From positions 620,001 to 684,000 of the forward strand of contig NZ_AP018679.1 of assembly GCF_002218005.2 (NCBI RefSeq): a stretch of 64,000 nucleotides of DNA. Reading direction: 5' to 3'. Every line of letters starts with the position of its first letter. Position 1 is the stretch's first letter. The stretch is from Vibrio algivorus. Lineage in GTDB: Bacteria > Pseudomonadota > Gammaproteobacteria > Enterobacterales > Vibrionaceae. The notes beneath the pieces were generated by a model. That model worked only from the letters and a program-made list of their open reading frames with translations, was not told the origin of the DNA and ran no database searches. Of this stretch, positions 25,556 through 34,090 are shown in pieces. A program made the translations under genes and the position numbers.

Positions 25556-27205
25556 ATGGATACCTTGATCTTCAAACTGAAAAATATCGAAAAGCAAAAC
25601 TACCGTGCTTACCAGCAAATCAAGGGGCAGTATGATTTTACTGATTTCGATCTTTTCATCGATACCGTTCAAGGCGACCCACATGCTACCGCCTCTCGCT
25701 TACGTGCTCGCAGAGCTTGGTCTTTAACCGATTTACAATGGTTATTGGAACAATCCGAAGATTACCAACGCGCCGCACGTGATTATATTGCACGTTACTT
25801 TTCACAACTTGCGCAACCAGAAGCTTCCGTCGATATTGCCTTTAATGGCCAAAGCGTGCTTGATCACACTGCCGTTGTATTTGACCAAGAAGGTATCGAA
25901 CTACGTTTCCGTGTCAATCTGCCTGCCGATGGTCGCCAAATTCTCGGTAAAAAAGCCATTAACATATTAACTTTCCACCTACCTAAATTTATCCGCCGTG
26001 CGACGATTGCACGTGAAATAAACATGGATGCATTAAAGCGCCATTGTGAAGTTGTTGAAGATCAAGTTGCCCTACGCAAACAACTGGCAGAAAACAACCT
26101 AGTGGCATTTGTTGCTGATGGTAGTGTGCTTCCTCGGGTATCTGGGGATTGCGATTTACCAATGAAAGAAGCGGTTACGTTTTCGGCTCCTGAATCTCTA
26201 GCTATTGAGTTAACCACGCCTCATAAAGGCAAAATTCGCGGTCTAGGTATTCCAAAAGGCATAACGCTAATTGTCGGCGGCGGTTTCCACGGTAAATCAA
26301 CCCTATTGACGGCGATTGAGCGTTCCATCTACGATCATATTCCAACAGATGGTCGTGAATATATTGTCACGGATCCGCAAGCCATGAAGATTCGTGCAGA
26401 AGATGGTCGTAGTGTTCACCATTTAAATTTATCAAACTACATCAACCATTTGCCTATGGGTAAAGACACAACAGATTTCTCAACTCAAGATGCTTCGGGA
26501 TCCACTTCTCAAGCAGCTTGGTTACAAGAATCTCTCGAATCTGGCGCAACTACGTTGTTAATCGATGAAGATACCTCTGCCACTAACTTCATGATCCGTG
26601 ATGAGCGCATGCAAGCATTAGTCTGTAAAGGCGATGAGCCTATCACCCCTTTGGTTGATCGAATTGGCCAATTGCGTGATGAGCAGGGTGTTTCTTCGAT
26701 TATTGTCATGGGAGGCTCAGGTGATTACTTCGATGTAGCCGATACCGTGATTCAAATGCACGACTACCAAGCATTAGATGTTACGGCTAAAGCAAAAGAA
26801 GTGGTTAAGCTACACCCTAGTCAACGACAACTAGAATCAGAAAGTGAACTTGTTCAGCACCCTGCTCGCTCATTTAATAATACTTGTCTAACCAAAATCT
26901 TAGCGGAAGGAAAATTTCGTATCCAAGGTAAAGGAACTCATACCTTACGTTTTGGTAAAGAGCACATTGATGTTTCTGCGCTTGAGCAAATTGAATCGAC
27001 CAGTGAGCTTAATGCAATTGGTTGGTTATGGTTCCAACTTTCTCAACAGCCAGGATGGAGCAAAGATCCATCGAAGATCTTTGATCACGCACTAAACCAA
27101 GATTGGTATCAAGCCATGCCTAAAAATGGTGACCTAGCCAAGCCGAGAACGCTAGATGTAATGGCTGTTTTAAATCGTTTACGTAAGGCGCAATTCAAAG
27201 CTTAA
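25556..27205 (+). CDS. ABC-class ATPase of the PF09818 family
   Basis: 549 residues. Walker A is GGGFHGKST (241-249). TTLLIDEDTSATNFMIRDERM is a Walker-B-like region, and IIVMGGSGDYFDVAD lies further on. The family (COG3044, 'predicted ATPase of the ABC class') is a soluble, single-domain relative of ABC ATPases with no permease and no established function. The N-terminal 200 residues are specific to the family, with RLRARRAW and HLPKFIRRATIAR basic patches that hint at nucleic-acid contact; that is inference. It is transcribed toward the YgjP-like gene 89 bp downstream. Confidence 0.85.
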   Translation: MDTLIFKLKNIEKQNYRAYQQIKGQYDFTDFDLFIDTVQGDPHATASRLRARRAWSLTDLQWLLEQSEDYQRAARDYIARYFSQLAQPEASVDIAFNGQSVLDHTAVVFDQEGIELRFRVNLPADGRQILGKKAINILTFHLPKFIRRATIAREINMDALKRHCEVVEDQVALRKQLAENNLVAFVADGSVLPRVSGDCDLPMKEAVTFSAPESLAIELTTPHKGKIRGLGIPKGITLIVGGGFHGKSTLLTAIERSIYDHIPTDGREYIVTDPQAMKIRAEDGRSVHHLNLSNYINHLPMGKDTTDFSTQDASGSTSQAAWLQESLESGATTLLIDEDTSATNFMIRDERMQALVCKGDEPITPLVDRIGQLRDEQGVSSIIVMGGSGDYFDVADTVIQMHDYQALDVTAKAKEVVKLHPSQRQLESESELVQHPARSFNNTCLTKILAEGKFRIQGKGTHTLRFGKEHIDVSALEQIESTSELNAIGWLWFQLSQQPGWSKDPSKIFDHALNQDWYQAMPKNGDLAKPRTLDVMAVLNRLRKAQFKA

Positions 27206-27216
27206 ATCTCATTGGA

Positions 27217-27257
27217 CTAGCTAGCAAACTCTATTCAGGTTGGAGATTGCTAGCTAG
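27217..27257. repeat. Perfect 11-bp inverted repeat between two plus-strand genes
   Basis: CTAGCTAGCAA (27217-27227) and TTGCTAGCTAG (27247-27257) pair exactly, with a 19-nt interval that can extend the stem by ACTC/GAG. No T run follows, so a standard terminator is doubtful. It may stabilise the 3' end of the ATPase mRNA. Confidence 0.5.
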
Positions 27258-27294
27258 CCTGATAATAAGCCTATCAAACTGAAAGTAATTCAAT

Positions 27295-27816
27295 ATGACG
27301 TCTATAACTCATCTCAAATATTTGCAAGGCTACCCTGATGCGGTGTTATCTCAGGTAAAAACACTAATTGAACAAGATAAGTTAGCTATGTGGGTTGAAA
27401 ACAAATACCCACAAATGCACAACCTGAAAACCGAAAAATCGTTATACGACTATACGATGGCAATAAAAAACCGTTATTTAAAAAAATCATCCCCCCTTTC
27501 TAAAGTCGTTTACGATCCGAAAATTCACGTCATCAATCATGCTCTGGGTTTGCATACATTTGTTTCTCGTAACCATGGCGGAAAATTGAAAGCGAAGAAT
27601 GAAATTCGGATTGCTTCTATTTTCAAAAACGCTCCTGAACCATTACTGAGAATGTTAGTCGTCCATGAATTGGCACACATCAAAGAGAAAGAACACAACA
27701 AAGCCTTTTATGCCCTCTGCTGTCATATGGAACCGAACTACCACCAATTAGAATTCGATGCGAGATTATTTTTGACTTATAAGGAGCTTTCAACCAATAA
27801 GGGCGAAATAGAGTAA
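27295..27816 (+). CDS. YgjP-like metallopeptidase-domain protein
   Basis: 173 residues of the DUF45/YgjP family with the zinc motif HELAH (124-128) and a third ligand candidate in KEHNKAFY. The domain is gluzincin-like. Proteolysis has not been shown for most members, and E. coli YgjP has been reported to hydrolyse UTP. It has no signal peptide. It converges on the outer-membrane protein gene with a 9-bp gap between stop codons. The family is clear and the activity is not. Confidence 0.82.
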   Translation: MTSITHLKYLQGYPDAVLSQVKTLIEQDKLAMWVENKYPQMHNLKTEKSLYDYTMAIKNRYLKKSSPLSKVVYDPKIHVINHALGLHTFVSRNHGGKLKAKNEIRIASIFKNAPEPLLRMLVVHELAHIKEKEHNKAFYALCCHMEPNYHQLEFDARLFLTYKELSTNKGEIE

Positions 27817-27825
27817 AATCCATCT

Positions 27826-29007
27826 CTAAAACCCTGAACCAACATTAAAATAGAATGCGTTGTCATCGTCGCTAAACGCAAAATCCATCCCGATATTCAA
27901 ACCAAAGCGACGGGCAATCAAATAACGAAAACCAGCACCATAAGCAACTTCAGTATCATCATATAAATCATGAGCCTCTTCTGCTGCCGACCCGGCCCCC
28001 ACAAAACTTTGCAATGACCAACGCGGTGTGACTTGCCACATAAGTTGAGTCTGTGCGGTAAGAACATAGTCACCTTGATAACGATAACGAGAAATACCGC
28101 GTAAATTAATATACGGACGAGCTAGTGGTGGTAGGCTTCGATCAGCATTAGTTAATGATTGATAGTTACCCGCAACCCCGAGCGTCCAAGTTTTAGATAA
28201 TGGAATAAAATACTTCCCATCTAAGGTAAAAGTATCGTATTCATAATCACTACCTAAACCATCGCGATACCATAAATACTCGGCTTTAGCCGTACCGCCA
28301 CTGGTAGGATAAAACAAGTTATTACGTGAGTCGTATTGTGCGATCAAACCAAGCGCTGAAGAGGTACTATCATCACCTAATACACGTTGCAAAATATCAT
28401 TTGCAATCTCTTCTTTCGCACCTATTTTGGTATGGAACCAAAGCTGAGAAAACCCTAGATATAAGTTGGTATTAGCAACTTTAAACTGCAATTTTTGCAC
28501 GCCACCAAAGCCTTCTGTTTGGCTTTCAAAAGAAAGGTTTTTATCAACCGGGATTTGATCAAATTCATGATAAATATCCATATTAATATTGGCATAACCT
28601 GCAGCGCCTAGGTAACGAATACGATCATTTAACCAAGTATGACGATGTGCACCGCCCACAAACCATGTGCCATTTTCCGTCGCAGCCCCTCCGACAATAG
28701 TAAAATTAGGCGGAATGAGATTTACCCCTCCATCTACCGACTCCAAAGCTAATTTTTTTCTTTTGTCACGCGCCTCTTTTGATTCATGCAAAAACATTCC
28801 CATAAAACCACCACCATAACCAATAGCGGGTTCTGTGAGTACAATCGGAATTGGCAGGAATGCGTATGGATTCTCAGCAATCGCTTCACTCATATCAAAT
28901 TCTCCATCTAATGGATCCGTGAATGAAGCGGCACTTACTGCTGAAGATAAGAAAAAAGACGATGACAAAAGTAGAGATATCGTTAGCCGTGATTTAAAAC
29001 GAGGCAT
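27826..29007 (-). CDS. Outer-membrane beta-barrel protein, surface-antigen (BamA/TamA C-domain) type
   Basis: 393 residues from the ATG at 29007; AAAGGA lies 5 nt before it, and the longer frame starts with GTG inside that site. The signal peptide ends at SSAVSAAS. The mature chain opens AYGGGFMG-type strands (PAIGYGGGFMGMFLH), has alternating hydrophobic strands throughout and ends in NVGSGF with a C-terminal Phe, as outer-membrane barrels do. No POTRA domains are visible, so it is a barrel-only relative of Omp85 proteins (PF01103). Function unknown. An ERIC-like repeat lies just upstream. Confidence 0.8.
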   Translation of the reverse strand: MPRFKSRLTISLLLSSSFFLSSAVSAASFTDPLDGEFDMSEAIAENPYAFLPIPIVLTEPAIGYGGGFMGMFLHESKEARDKRKKLALESVDGGVNLIPPNFTIVGGAATENGTWFVGGAHRHTWLNDRIRYLGAAGYANINMDIYHEFDQIPVDKNLSFESQTEGFGGVQKLQFKVANTNLYLGFSQLWFHTKIGAKEEIANDILQRVLGDDSTSSALGLIAQYDSRNNLFYPTSGGTAKAEYLWYRDGLGSDYEYDTFTLDGKYFIPLSKTWTLGVAGNYQSLTNADRSLPPLARPYINLRGISRYRYQGDYVLTAQTQLMWQVTPRWSLQSFVGAGSAAEEAHDLYDDTEVAYGAGFRYLIARRFGLNIGMDFAFSDDDNAFYFNVGSGF

Positions 29008-29049
29008 CGCATTTCCTTTGTAGTTCAATAGCACTTATACCCAAGATTA

Positions 29050-29222
29050 TATACCCAAGTGACTTCAAGATGTAGAATTCAGAGCTATCATCCAAGTCTT
29101 TAAACAAGAAAGGTTCGTACAGGAATGTAATCACCTTTCAAACGAATCTGACGCAGCCTTTCTATTATAAAAAAGAAGAGGCTTGGATGAAGCTCCCGAA
29201 GGGCAAGTTAAAACAAGCTTGA
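29050..29222. repeat. ERIC-related long repeat, right end missing
   Basis: Starts TATACCCAAGTGACTTCAAG and shares the inner blocks AGAGCTATCATCCAA, ACCTTTCAAAC, TCTGACGCAG and GGATGAAGCTCCCGAAGGG with the copies at 46.6 and 54.0 kb. It lacks the last third and the closing GGGTATA. It lies between the NUDIX gene stop and the barrel-protein gene start, both on the minus strand. Confidence 0.75.
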
Positions 29223-29227
29223 TGTGC

Positions 29228-29731
29228 TCATTTCAATTGATTTTGAGTCTCATTGTTACCTTGAATATAGCTACCAAGATGAATACTGGCGACTTTATGT
29301 GATACCAACTCTATCACCGCAGATAAATCGGTGGGAAATGTGCGAATAGTGGACAAACTCGTCACAGGCACCCAGTCCACCGATTGAATAAATTCTTCAT
29401 CATTTAAGCCGGCTAAATTATCAGTGTGTGGTTGTCCTATATAGCTTTCAATATGATAAAAAAACTCAGCGTTATAGCGATTTTTCGTCGTTTCTAAGAA
29501 CTCTCGTACACACAACAGATCCCCTACCTGTACTTCGAGCCCAACTTCTTCCAAACATTCTCGCTTAACACAATCTTTGGTATGCAAATCACAAGCTTCT
29601 AAGCCACCACCTGGTGGGATCCAATATTCACCAGTGAAGTCTTTTACTTTAATCAACAGAACATGTTCATCCTGAACAATGATCCCTGCTGCGCGAATGC
29701 GGTGTTTTGGTGCGTGGCTATTCTTCTTCAC
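29228..29731 (-). CDS. NUDIX hydrolase
   Basis: 167 residues. The Nudix box is seen as GGGLEACDLHTKDCVKREC then LEEVGLE. The metal-binding REC-LEE core is intact, whereas the first Glu of the classic GX5EX7REUXEEXGU pattern is replaced by Leu. WIPPGGGLE precedes it. Such enzymes cleave nucleoside diphosphates linked to other groups; the substrate here cannot be told. A histidine-rich basic N-terminus (KKNSHAPKHR) precedes the domain. Divergent from the rbs operon. Confidence 0.85.
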   Translation of the reverse strand: MKKNSHAPKHRIRAAGIIVQDEHVLLIKVKDFTGEYWIPPGGGLEACDLHTKDCVKRECLEEVGLEVQVGDLLCVREFLETTKNRYNAEFFYHIESYIGQPHTDNLAGLNDEEFIQSVDWVPVTSLSTIRTFPTDLSAVIELVSHKVASIHLGSYIQGNNETQNQLK

Positions 29732-29824
29732 CCTGATACCCCTATCGTAGATTTATAGCCATGAAGATATCGAACACTCATCGGAAGGTATATTTTTATA
29801 GTCATCATGGAAGCTAACTGTGAC

Positions 29825-29840
29825 ATTGATCAATTTCACA
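29825..29840. promoter_or_regulatory. Probable CRP site of the rbs promoter
   Basis: ATTGA-tcaatt-TCACA matches CRP consensus TGTGA-N6-TCACA at 8 of 10 positions. It is located 9 bp before the first RbsR operator. A second, weaker match (GATGA-N6-TCACA, 29861-29876) overlaps that operator's right edge. CRP control of ribose genes is established in enteric bacteria. Confidence 0.55.
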
Positions 29841-29846
29841 CAAAAC

Positions 29847-29864
29847 CATCGAAACGTTTCGATG
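29847..29864. promoter_or_regulatory. RbsR operator 1
   Basis: CATCGAAACGTTTCGATG is a perfect 18-bp palindrome with the CGAAACGTTTCG core expected for LacI-family RbsR. It stands about 110 bp before rbsD. Confidence 0.88.
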
Positions 29865-29924
29865 ATCTATTTCACAAAATATTGAGCTATAGAATGCATT
29901 ATTTCAAACAATCACTATCCTTAT

Positions 29925-29936
29925 CGAAACGTTTCG
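29925..29936. promoter_or_regulatory. RbsR operator 2
   Basis: CGAAACGTTTCG, a perfect 12-bp palindrome identical to the core of operator 1, with its centre 75 bp away. A TATAGA -10-like hexamer (29888-29893) lies between the two, so they flank the likely promoter and could support looping. Confidence 0.88.
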
Positions 29937-29973
29937 CTGATGTCGAATTATCAATTAAACTAGGTGTATCAAT

Positions 29974-30393
29974 ATGAAAAAAAGTGCTCTTCTCAATTCT
30001 GAGCTGTCACATCTAACTGCCACATTGGGGCATACCGATGAAATTACCATCTGCGATGCTGGATTGCCTATTCCGAGCACAACCCATCGTATTGATTTAG
30101 CACTGACACTTGGCATCCCGACTTTTGCTCAAACTGTTGATGTATTTTTAAAAGAATCACAAATTGAAGGCGTCATTTTGGCAGAAGAATTTGAACAATT
30201 CAGCCCAGAGCACCATCAAGCTTTACTGCAAAGAATTGAGCAAGAAAAGAAATTAACGGGTAAAGAAATCAGCATTAGTTACATCACCCATGAGGCATTT
30301 AAATCAAGAACTCATCAAAGCAAAGCCATCGTTCGTACTGGAGAATGTACTCCTTATGCGAATGTGATTTTTCAATCTGGTGTCACTTTTTGA
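29974..30393 (+). CDS. rbsD: D-ribose pyranase
   Basis: 139 residues. The conserved start LNSELSHLTATLGHTDEITICDAGLPIP contains the catalytic His of RbsD, and YANVIFQSGVTF closes the chain. It interconverts beta-pyranose and beta-furanose forms of ribose so that ribokinase can act. First gene of the rbs operon behind paired RbsR operators. Length is exactly typical. Confidence 0.97.
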   Translation: MKKSALLNSELSHLTATLGHTDEITICDAGLPIPSTTHRIDLALTLGIPTFAQTVDVFLKESQIEGVILAEEFEQFSPEHHQALLQRIEQEKKLTGKEISISYITHEAFKSRTHQSKAIVRTGECTPYANVIFQSGVTF

Positions 30394-30422
30394 TCTAAAA
30401 ATAAAGCAGGCGAGATGTGAAT

Positions 30423-31928
30423 ATGACAAAAGCTATTTTACAGCTAAACCAAATCGAAAAGGCCTTTCCCGGCGTAAAAGCGCTAGATAAAGCAAGCCTT
30501 AACGTCTACCCCGGCCGAGTCATGGCATTAATGGGTGAAAATGGTGCAGGTAAATCTACACTAATGAAAGTGCTAACTGGCATTTATTCGCTAGATAACG
30601 GAAACATTCACTATCAAAATCAACCAGTTGCATTTAAAGGGCCAAGAGATTCACAACAAGCTGGAATCAGCATTATTCATCAAGAACTCAATCTTATTCC
30701 CGAGATTAGTATTGCTGAAAATATTTTCCTTGGTCGAGAAATAACAAATGCATTTGGTAAGATTCTATGGAATCAAATGCACGAAAAAGCAGCTGAGCTT
30801 CTTGCTCGATTAAACGTGAAACGTAGCCCCAAAACCTTATTGGGCGAATTGAGCTTAGGCGAACAACAAATGGTTGAAATAGCCAAAGCCTTATCATTTG
30901 AATCAAAAGTTATCATCATGGATGAACCGACTGATGCTCTGACGGATAAAGAAACTGAATTTCTATTTAAAGTCATTAATGAGTTGAGATCTCAAGGATG
31001 TGGCATTGTATATATCTCTCATCGTTTAAAAGAGATTTTTGAAATTTGTGACGATATTACCGTATTACGAGACGGTAAATTCATCGGTGAATGCGAAGTT
31101 AAAGATACCGATGAAGATGCACTTATTGAGATGATGGTAGGTCGTAAGCTTGAAGAACAATATCCACGCATTGCTGTGCAATCTGATGAAATTCGCCTCT
31201 CAGTCAAAGGGTTAACGGGTAAAGGTATTGAAGACATCCATTTCGAACTCAAACGAGGAGAAATATTAGGGATTTCAGGCTTAATGGGTGCAGGTCGGAC
31301 TGAACTGATGAAAATGATCTATGGTGCTCTACCTTACCATTCTGGAGACATCTTACTGGAAGGTAACAAAATTCACCCTACCTCACCTCAAGAAGGGCTT
31401 GCTTGTGGTATCGCTTATATCTCAGAAGATCGTAAAGGTGATGGCTTGGTACTAGGGCTTTCCGTTAAAGATAACATGACACTTTCAGCGCTACAGCACT
31501 TTAGTTCTGGCGTCCAAATTCAGCATAAAAGTGAAGTGATGGCGGTGGATGATTTTATTGATCTTTTCAATATTAAAACGCCGAGTCGAGCACAAATCAT
31601 CGGAAACTTATCCGGTGGTAACCAACAGAAAGTGGCGATTGCTAAAGGATTGATGACTCGGCCCAATGTTTTGATTTTGGATGAACCTACTCGCGGTGTT
31701 GACGTAGGTGCCAAAAAAGAAATCTACCAATTAATCAACAAATTTAAGGCTGAAGGGATGAGTATCATTCTTGTTTCTTCAGAAATGCCAGAGGTGCTGG
31801 GGATGAGTGACCGTATTTTAGTTATGCATGAAGGCAAAATCAGTGGCGAGTTTGACGCCAAGCAAGCTAACCAAGAATTACTACTGGCTTGTGCAGTCGG
31901 TAAAAACATCAGTAAGGACGTCGCATGA
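30423..31928 (+). CDS. rbsA: Ribose ABC transporter ATP-binding protein
   Basis: 501 residues from the ATG at 30423; the frame also has a GTG two codons earlier. Two ABC domains lie in tandem. The first has GENGAGKST, LSLGEQQM and IIMDEP; the second has a modified P-loop (SGLMGAGRTEL), LSGGNQQK and LILDEPTRGVD. This is the standard RbsA architecture, with the C-terminal domain degenerate at Walker A. Inner-membrane-associated motor of ribose import. It overlaps rbsC by 4 nt. Confidence 0.97.
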   Translation: MTKAILQLNQIEKAFPGVKALDKASLNVYPGRVMALMGENGAGKSTLMKVLTGIYSLDNGNIHYQNQPVAFKGPRDSQQAGISIIHQELNLIPEISIAENIFLGREITNAFGKILWNQMHEKAAELLARLNVKRSPKTLLGELSLGEQQMVEIAKALSFESKVIIMDEPTDALTDKETEFLFKVINELRSQGCGIVYISHRLKEIFEICDDITVLRDGKFIGECEVKDTDEDALIEMMVGRKLEEQYPRIAVQSDEIRLSVKGLTGKGIEDIHFELKRGEILGISGLMGAGRTELMKMIYGALPYHSGDILLEGNKIHPTSPQEGLACGIAYISEDRKGDGLVLGLSVKDNMTLSALQHFSSGVQIQHKSEVMAVDDFIDLFNIKTPSRAQIIGNLSGGNQQKVAIAKGLMTRPNVLILDEPTRGVDVGAKKEIYQLINKFKAEGMSIILVSSEMPEVLGMSDRILVMHEGKISGEFDAKQANQELLLACAVGKNISKDVA

Positions 31929-32914
31929 GCAGCAACACGATTAATAAACCTAATACACCAGAACAACCAAAAAAACCTTTATTGAGTAAAGAGTGGTTAA
32001 TTGAGCAAAAATCGCTCATTGCCTTGATCTTCTTAATCGTAGTGGTTTCGTTTTTAAACCCTAACTTTTTCACCGTCGATAACATACTCAATATTTTGCG
32101 ACAAACTTCCGTTAGCGCCATTATTGCGGTAGGTATGACTCTGGTTATTTTAACAGCAGGTATCGATTTAAGTGTCGGCTCTGTTCTCGCTTTGTGTGGT
32201 GCTTTTGCAGCCAGTTTAATTGCAATGGAAGTCCCTGTATTAATTGCCGTTCCAACAGCCTTATTAGCGGGTGCTATTTTAGGTGGTATCAGTGGTGTCA
32301 TTATCGCCAAGGGTAAGGTTCAAGCCTTTATTGCGACATTAGTAACGATGACACTTTTACGTGGTGTCACAATGGTTTACACCGATGGCCGCCCAATTTC
32401 TACTGGCTTTACAGATGTCGCCGATAACTTTGCTTGGTTTGGTACTGGTTACACTCTAGGCATTCCTGTTCCAGTATGGCTCATGGTGTTTGTTTTTGCC
32501 GCCGCTTGGTATGTATTAAACCACACTCGCTTTGGCCGCTACGTCTACGCATTAGGTGGCAACGAATCTGCAACTCGCTTATCTGGCATTAATGTCGATC
32601 GAGTAAAGATTGGTGTATATGCAATTTGTGGCTTACTTTCTGCCCTTGCCGGCCTAATTGTGACTTCACGTTTATCTTCTGCTCAACCAACTGCGGGCAT
32701 GGGATATGAACTTGATGCAATTGCTGCTGTTGTAGTTGGTGGTACGAGTTTAATGGGTGGCCGTGGCCGTATTATGGGTACCTTAATTGGCGCATTGATT
32801 ATTGGTTTCTTAAATAACGCGTTAAACCTACTTGATGTATCTTCTTATTACCAGATGATTGCTAAAGCAGTCGTGATTTTACTAGCCGTATTAGTTGATA
32901 ATAAAAATAAATAA
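31925..32914 (+). CDS. rbsC: Ribose ABC transporter permease
   Basis: 329 residues with about ten hydrophobic helices after a polar N-terminus. Motifs shared with RbsC are GMTLVILTAGIDLSVGSVLAL and YALGGNESATRLSGI, which contains the contact loop for RbsA. It ends in KAVVILLAVLVDN. Start codon overlaps the rbsA stop (ATGA), giving coupling. Inner-membrane channel for ribose. Confidence 0.97.
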   Translation: MSSNTINKPNTPEQPKKPLLSKEWLIEQKSLIALIFLIVVVSFLNPNFFTVDNILNILRQTSVSAIIAVGMTLVILTAGIDLSVGSVLALCGAFAASLIAMEVPVLIAVPTALLAGAILGGISGVIIAKGKVQAFIATLVTMTLLRGVTMVYTDGRPISTGFTDVADNFAWFGTGYTLGIPVPVWLMVFVFAAAWYVLNHTRFGRYVYALGGNESATRLSGINVDRVKIGVYAICGLLSALAGLIVTSRLSSAQPTAGMGYELDAIAAVVVGGTSLMGGRGRIMGTLIGALIIGFLNNALNLLDVSSYYQMIAKAVVILLAVLVDNKNK

Positions 32915-32973
32915 CCGTCATTACCGACACCAAGAGCCAGCAATAGGCTCCCCTACGATAAAGGAATAACAAA

Positions 32974-33858
32974 ATGAAACTTAAAAAACTGACTACCCTA
33001 CTTTCCGCTGCCATGTTAACCAGTACGATGTCGGTTGCAGCGCAAGCTCAAGATACAATGGCTATTGTAGTATCAACACTAAACAACCCATTTTTTGTGA
33101 GCATGAAAGACGGAGCTGAAGCGAAAGCAAAAGAACTAGGTTACGATCTGATTGTTTTAGATTCGCAAAATGACCCAAGTAAAGAGCTTTCTAATGTCGA
33201 AGATCTTTCGGTTCGAGGTGTAAAAGCAATACTCATTAACCCAACAGATTCAGACGCTGTTTCTAACGCGATTCGAATTGCTAACCGTGCAAAGATCCCG
33301 GTATTAACACTCGATCGTGGCGCAAGTCGTGGTGACGTTGTCAGCCATATTGCTTCTGATAATGTTGCAGGCGGTGAAATGGCGGGTAAATTCATTATTG
33401 AAAAGGTCGGTGAGAAAGCTAAAGTCATTCAACTTGAAGGCATTGCAGGTACTTCAGCTGCTCGTGAGCGTGGTGAAGGTTTCATGAATGCAGTTAAAAA
33501 TTCACAACTTGATCTTCTTGCTAGCCAGCCTGCTGATTTTGATAGAAGTAAAGGTTTGAATGTAATGGAAAACCTACTTGCTGCCAATGGTGATGTCCAA
33601 GCCGTATTCGCACAAAATGATGAAATGGCACTTGGTGCTTTACGTGCAGTACAAGCATCAGGAAAAGATATTTTAATTGTTGGCTTTGATGGTACCGATG
33701 ATGGTATTGCCGCAGTTAAACGTGGAATGTTAGGAGCAACCATTGCACAGCAACCCGCTCTAATTGGTGAGCTCGGTGTTGCAACTGCAGACAAAGTCTT
33801 AAAAGGAGAATCGGTTGAAAAAAATATTCCGGTTCCACTTAAAGTTATTACTAAATAA
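32974..33858 (+). CDS. rbsB: D-ribose-binding periplasmic protein
   Basis: 294 residues. The signal peptide is MKLKKLTTLLSAAMLTSTMS, with cleavage after AQAQ. The mature protein has the periplasmic-binding fold type I with VSTLNNPFFVSMKDGAE, VLDSQNDPSKE, LTLDRGAS, AQNDEMALGA and VGFDGTDDG, the ribose-contact blocks of RbsB. It delivers ribose to RbsAC and to chemoreceptors in relatives. An ERIC element and a strong hairpin follow and separate it from rbsK. Confidence 0.97.
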   Translation: MKLKKLTTLLSAAMLTSTMSVAAQAQDTMAIVVSTLNNPFFVSMKDGAEAKAKELGYDLIVLDSQNDPSKELSNVEDLSVRGVKAILINPTDSDAVSNAIRIANRAKIPVLTLDRGASRGDVVSHIASDNVAGGEMAGKFIIEKVGEKAKVIQLEGIAGTSAARERGEGFMNAVKNSQLDLLASQPADFDRSKGLNVMENLLAANGDVQAVFAQNDEMALGALRAVQASGKDILIVGFDGTDDGIAAVKRGMLGATIAQQPALIGELGVATADKVLKGESVEKNIPVPLKVITK

Positions 33859-33862
33859 TCAC

Positions 33863-33981
33863 TATACCCAAAGTCATTGAAGTTGCAGTAAGACGACAAA
33901 TGAATGAAGCCCTATGAGCATAGCTCGTTCTATGTGATTGGGGTGAATGAGTGCCGTCAAGCTTCAAGTACGATGGGTATA
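33863..33981. repeat. ERIC element within the rbs operon
   Basis: 119 bp from TATACCCAAAGTCATTGAAG to AAGTACGATGGGTATA, with the conserved inner GATTGGGGTGAATGAGTGCCG block. It is in opposite orientation to the copy at 4.7 kb. It fills the rbsB-rbsK gap, just before a GC-rich hairpin. Confidence 0.85.
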
Positions 33982-33984
33982 AAT

Positions 33985-34006
33985 GTGGGGGCGGAACTGC
34001 CCCCAC
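33985..34006 (+). terminator. GC-rich hairpin between rbsB and rbsK
   Basis: GTGGGGGC-ggaact-GCCCCCAC is a perfect 8-bp stem followed by CTTCTTC rather than a clean T run. It may act as a partial terminator or as a 3' mRNA stabiliser, making rbsB more abundant than rbsK-rbsR. Confidence 0.6.
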
Positions 34007-34090
34007 CTTCTTCACTATGAATGCTCATTGATATGACGTATTTGAGCCATATCAATTCGTATTTAAACGTTATCGCCATAAGGATAATAT

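Noticed and set aside
29819..29840. CRP site read as TGTGA...TCACA
   Set aside because: The two half-sites are 12 bp apart instead of 6. The alternative ATTGA-N6-TCACA was used instead.
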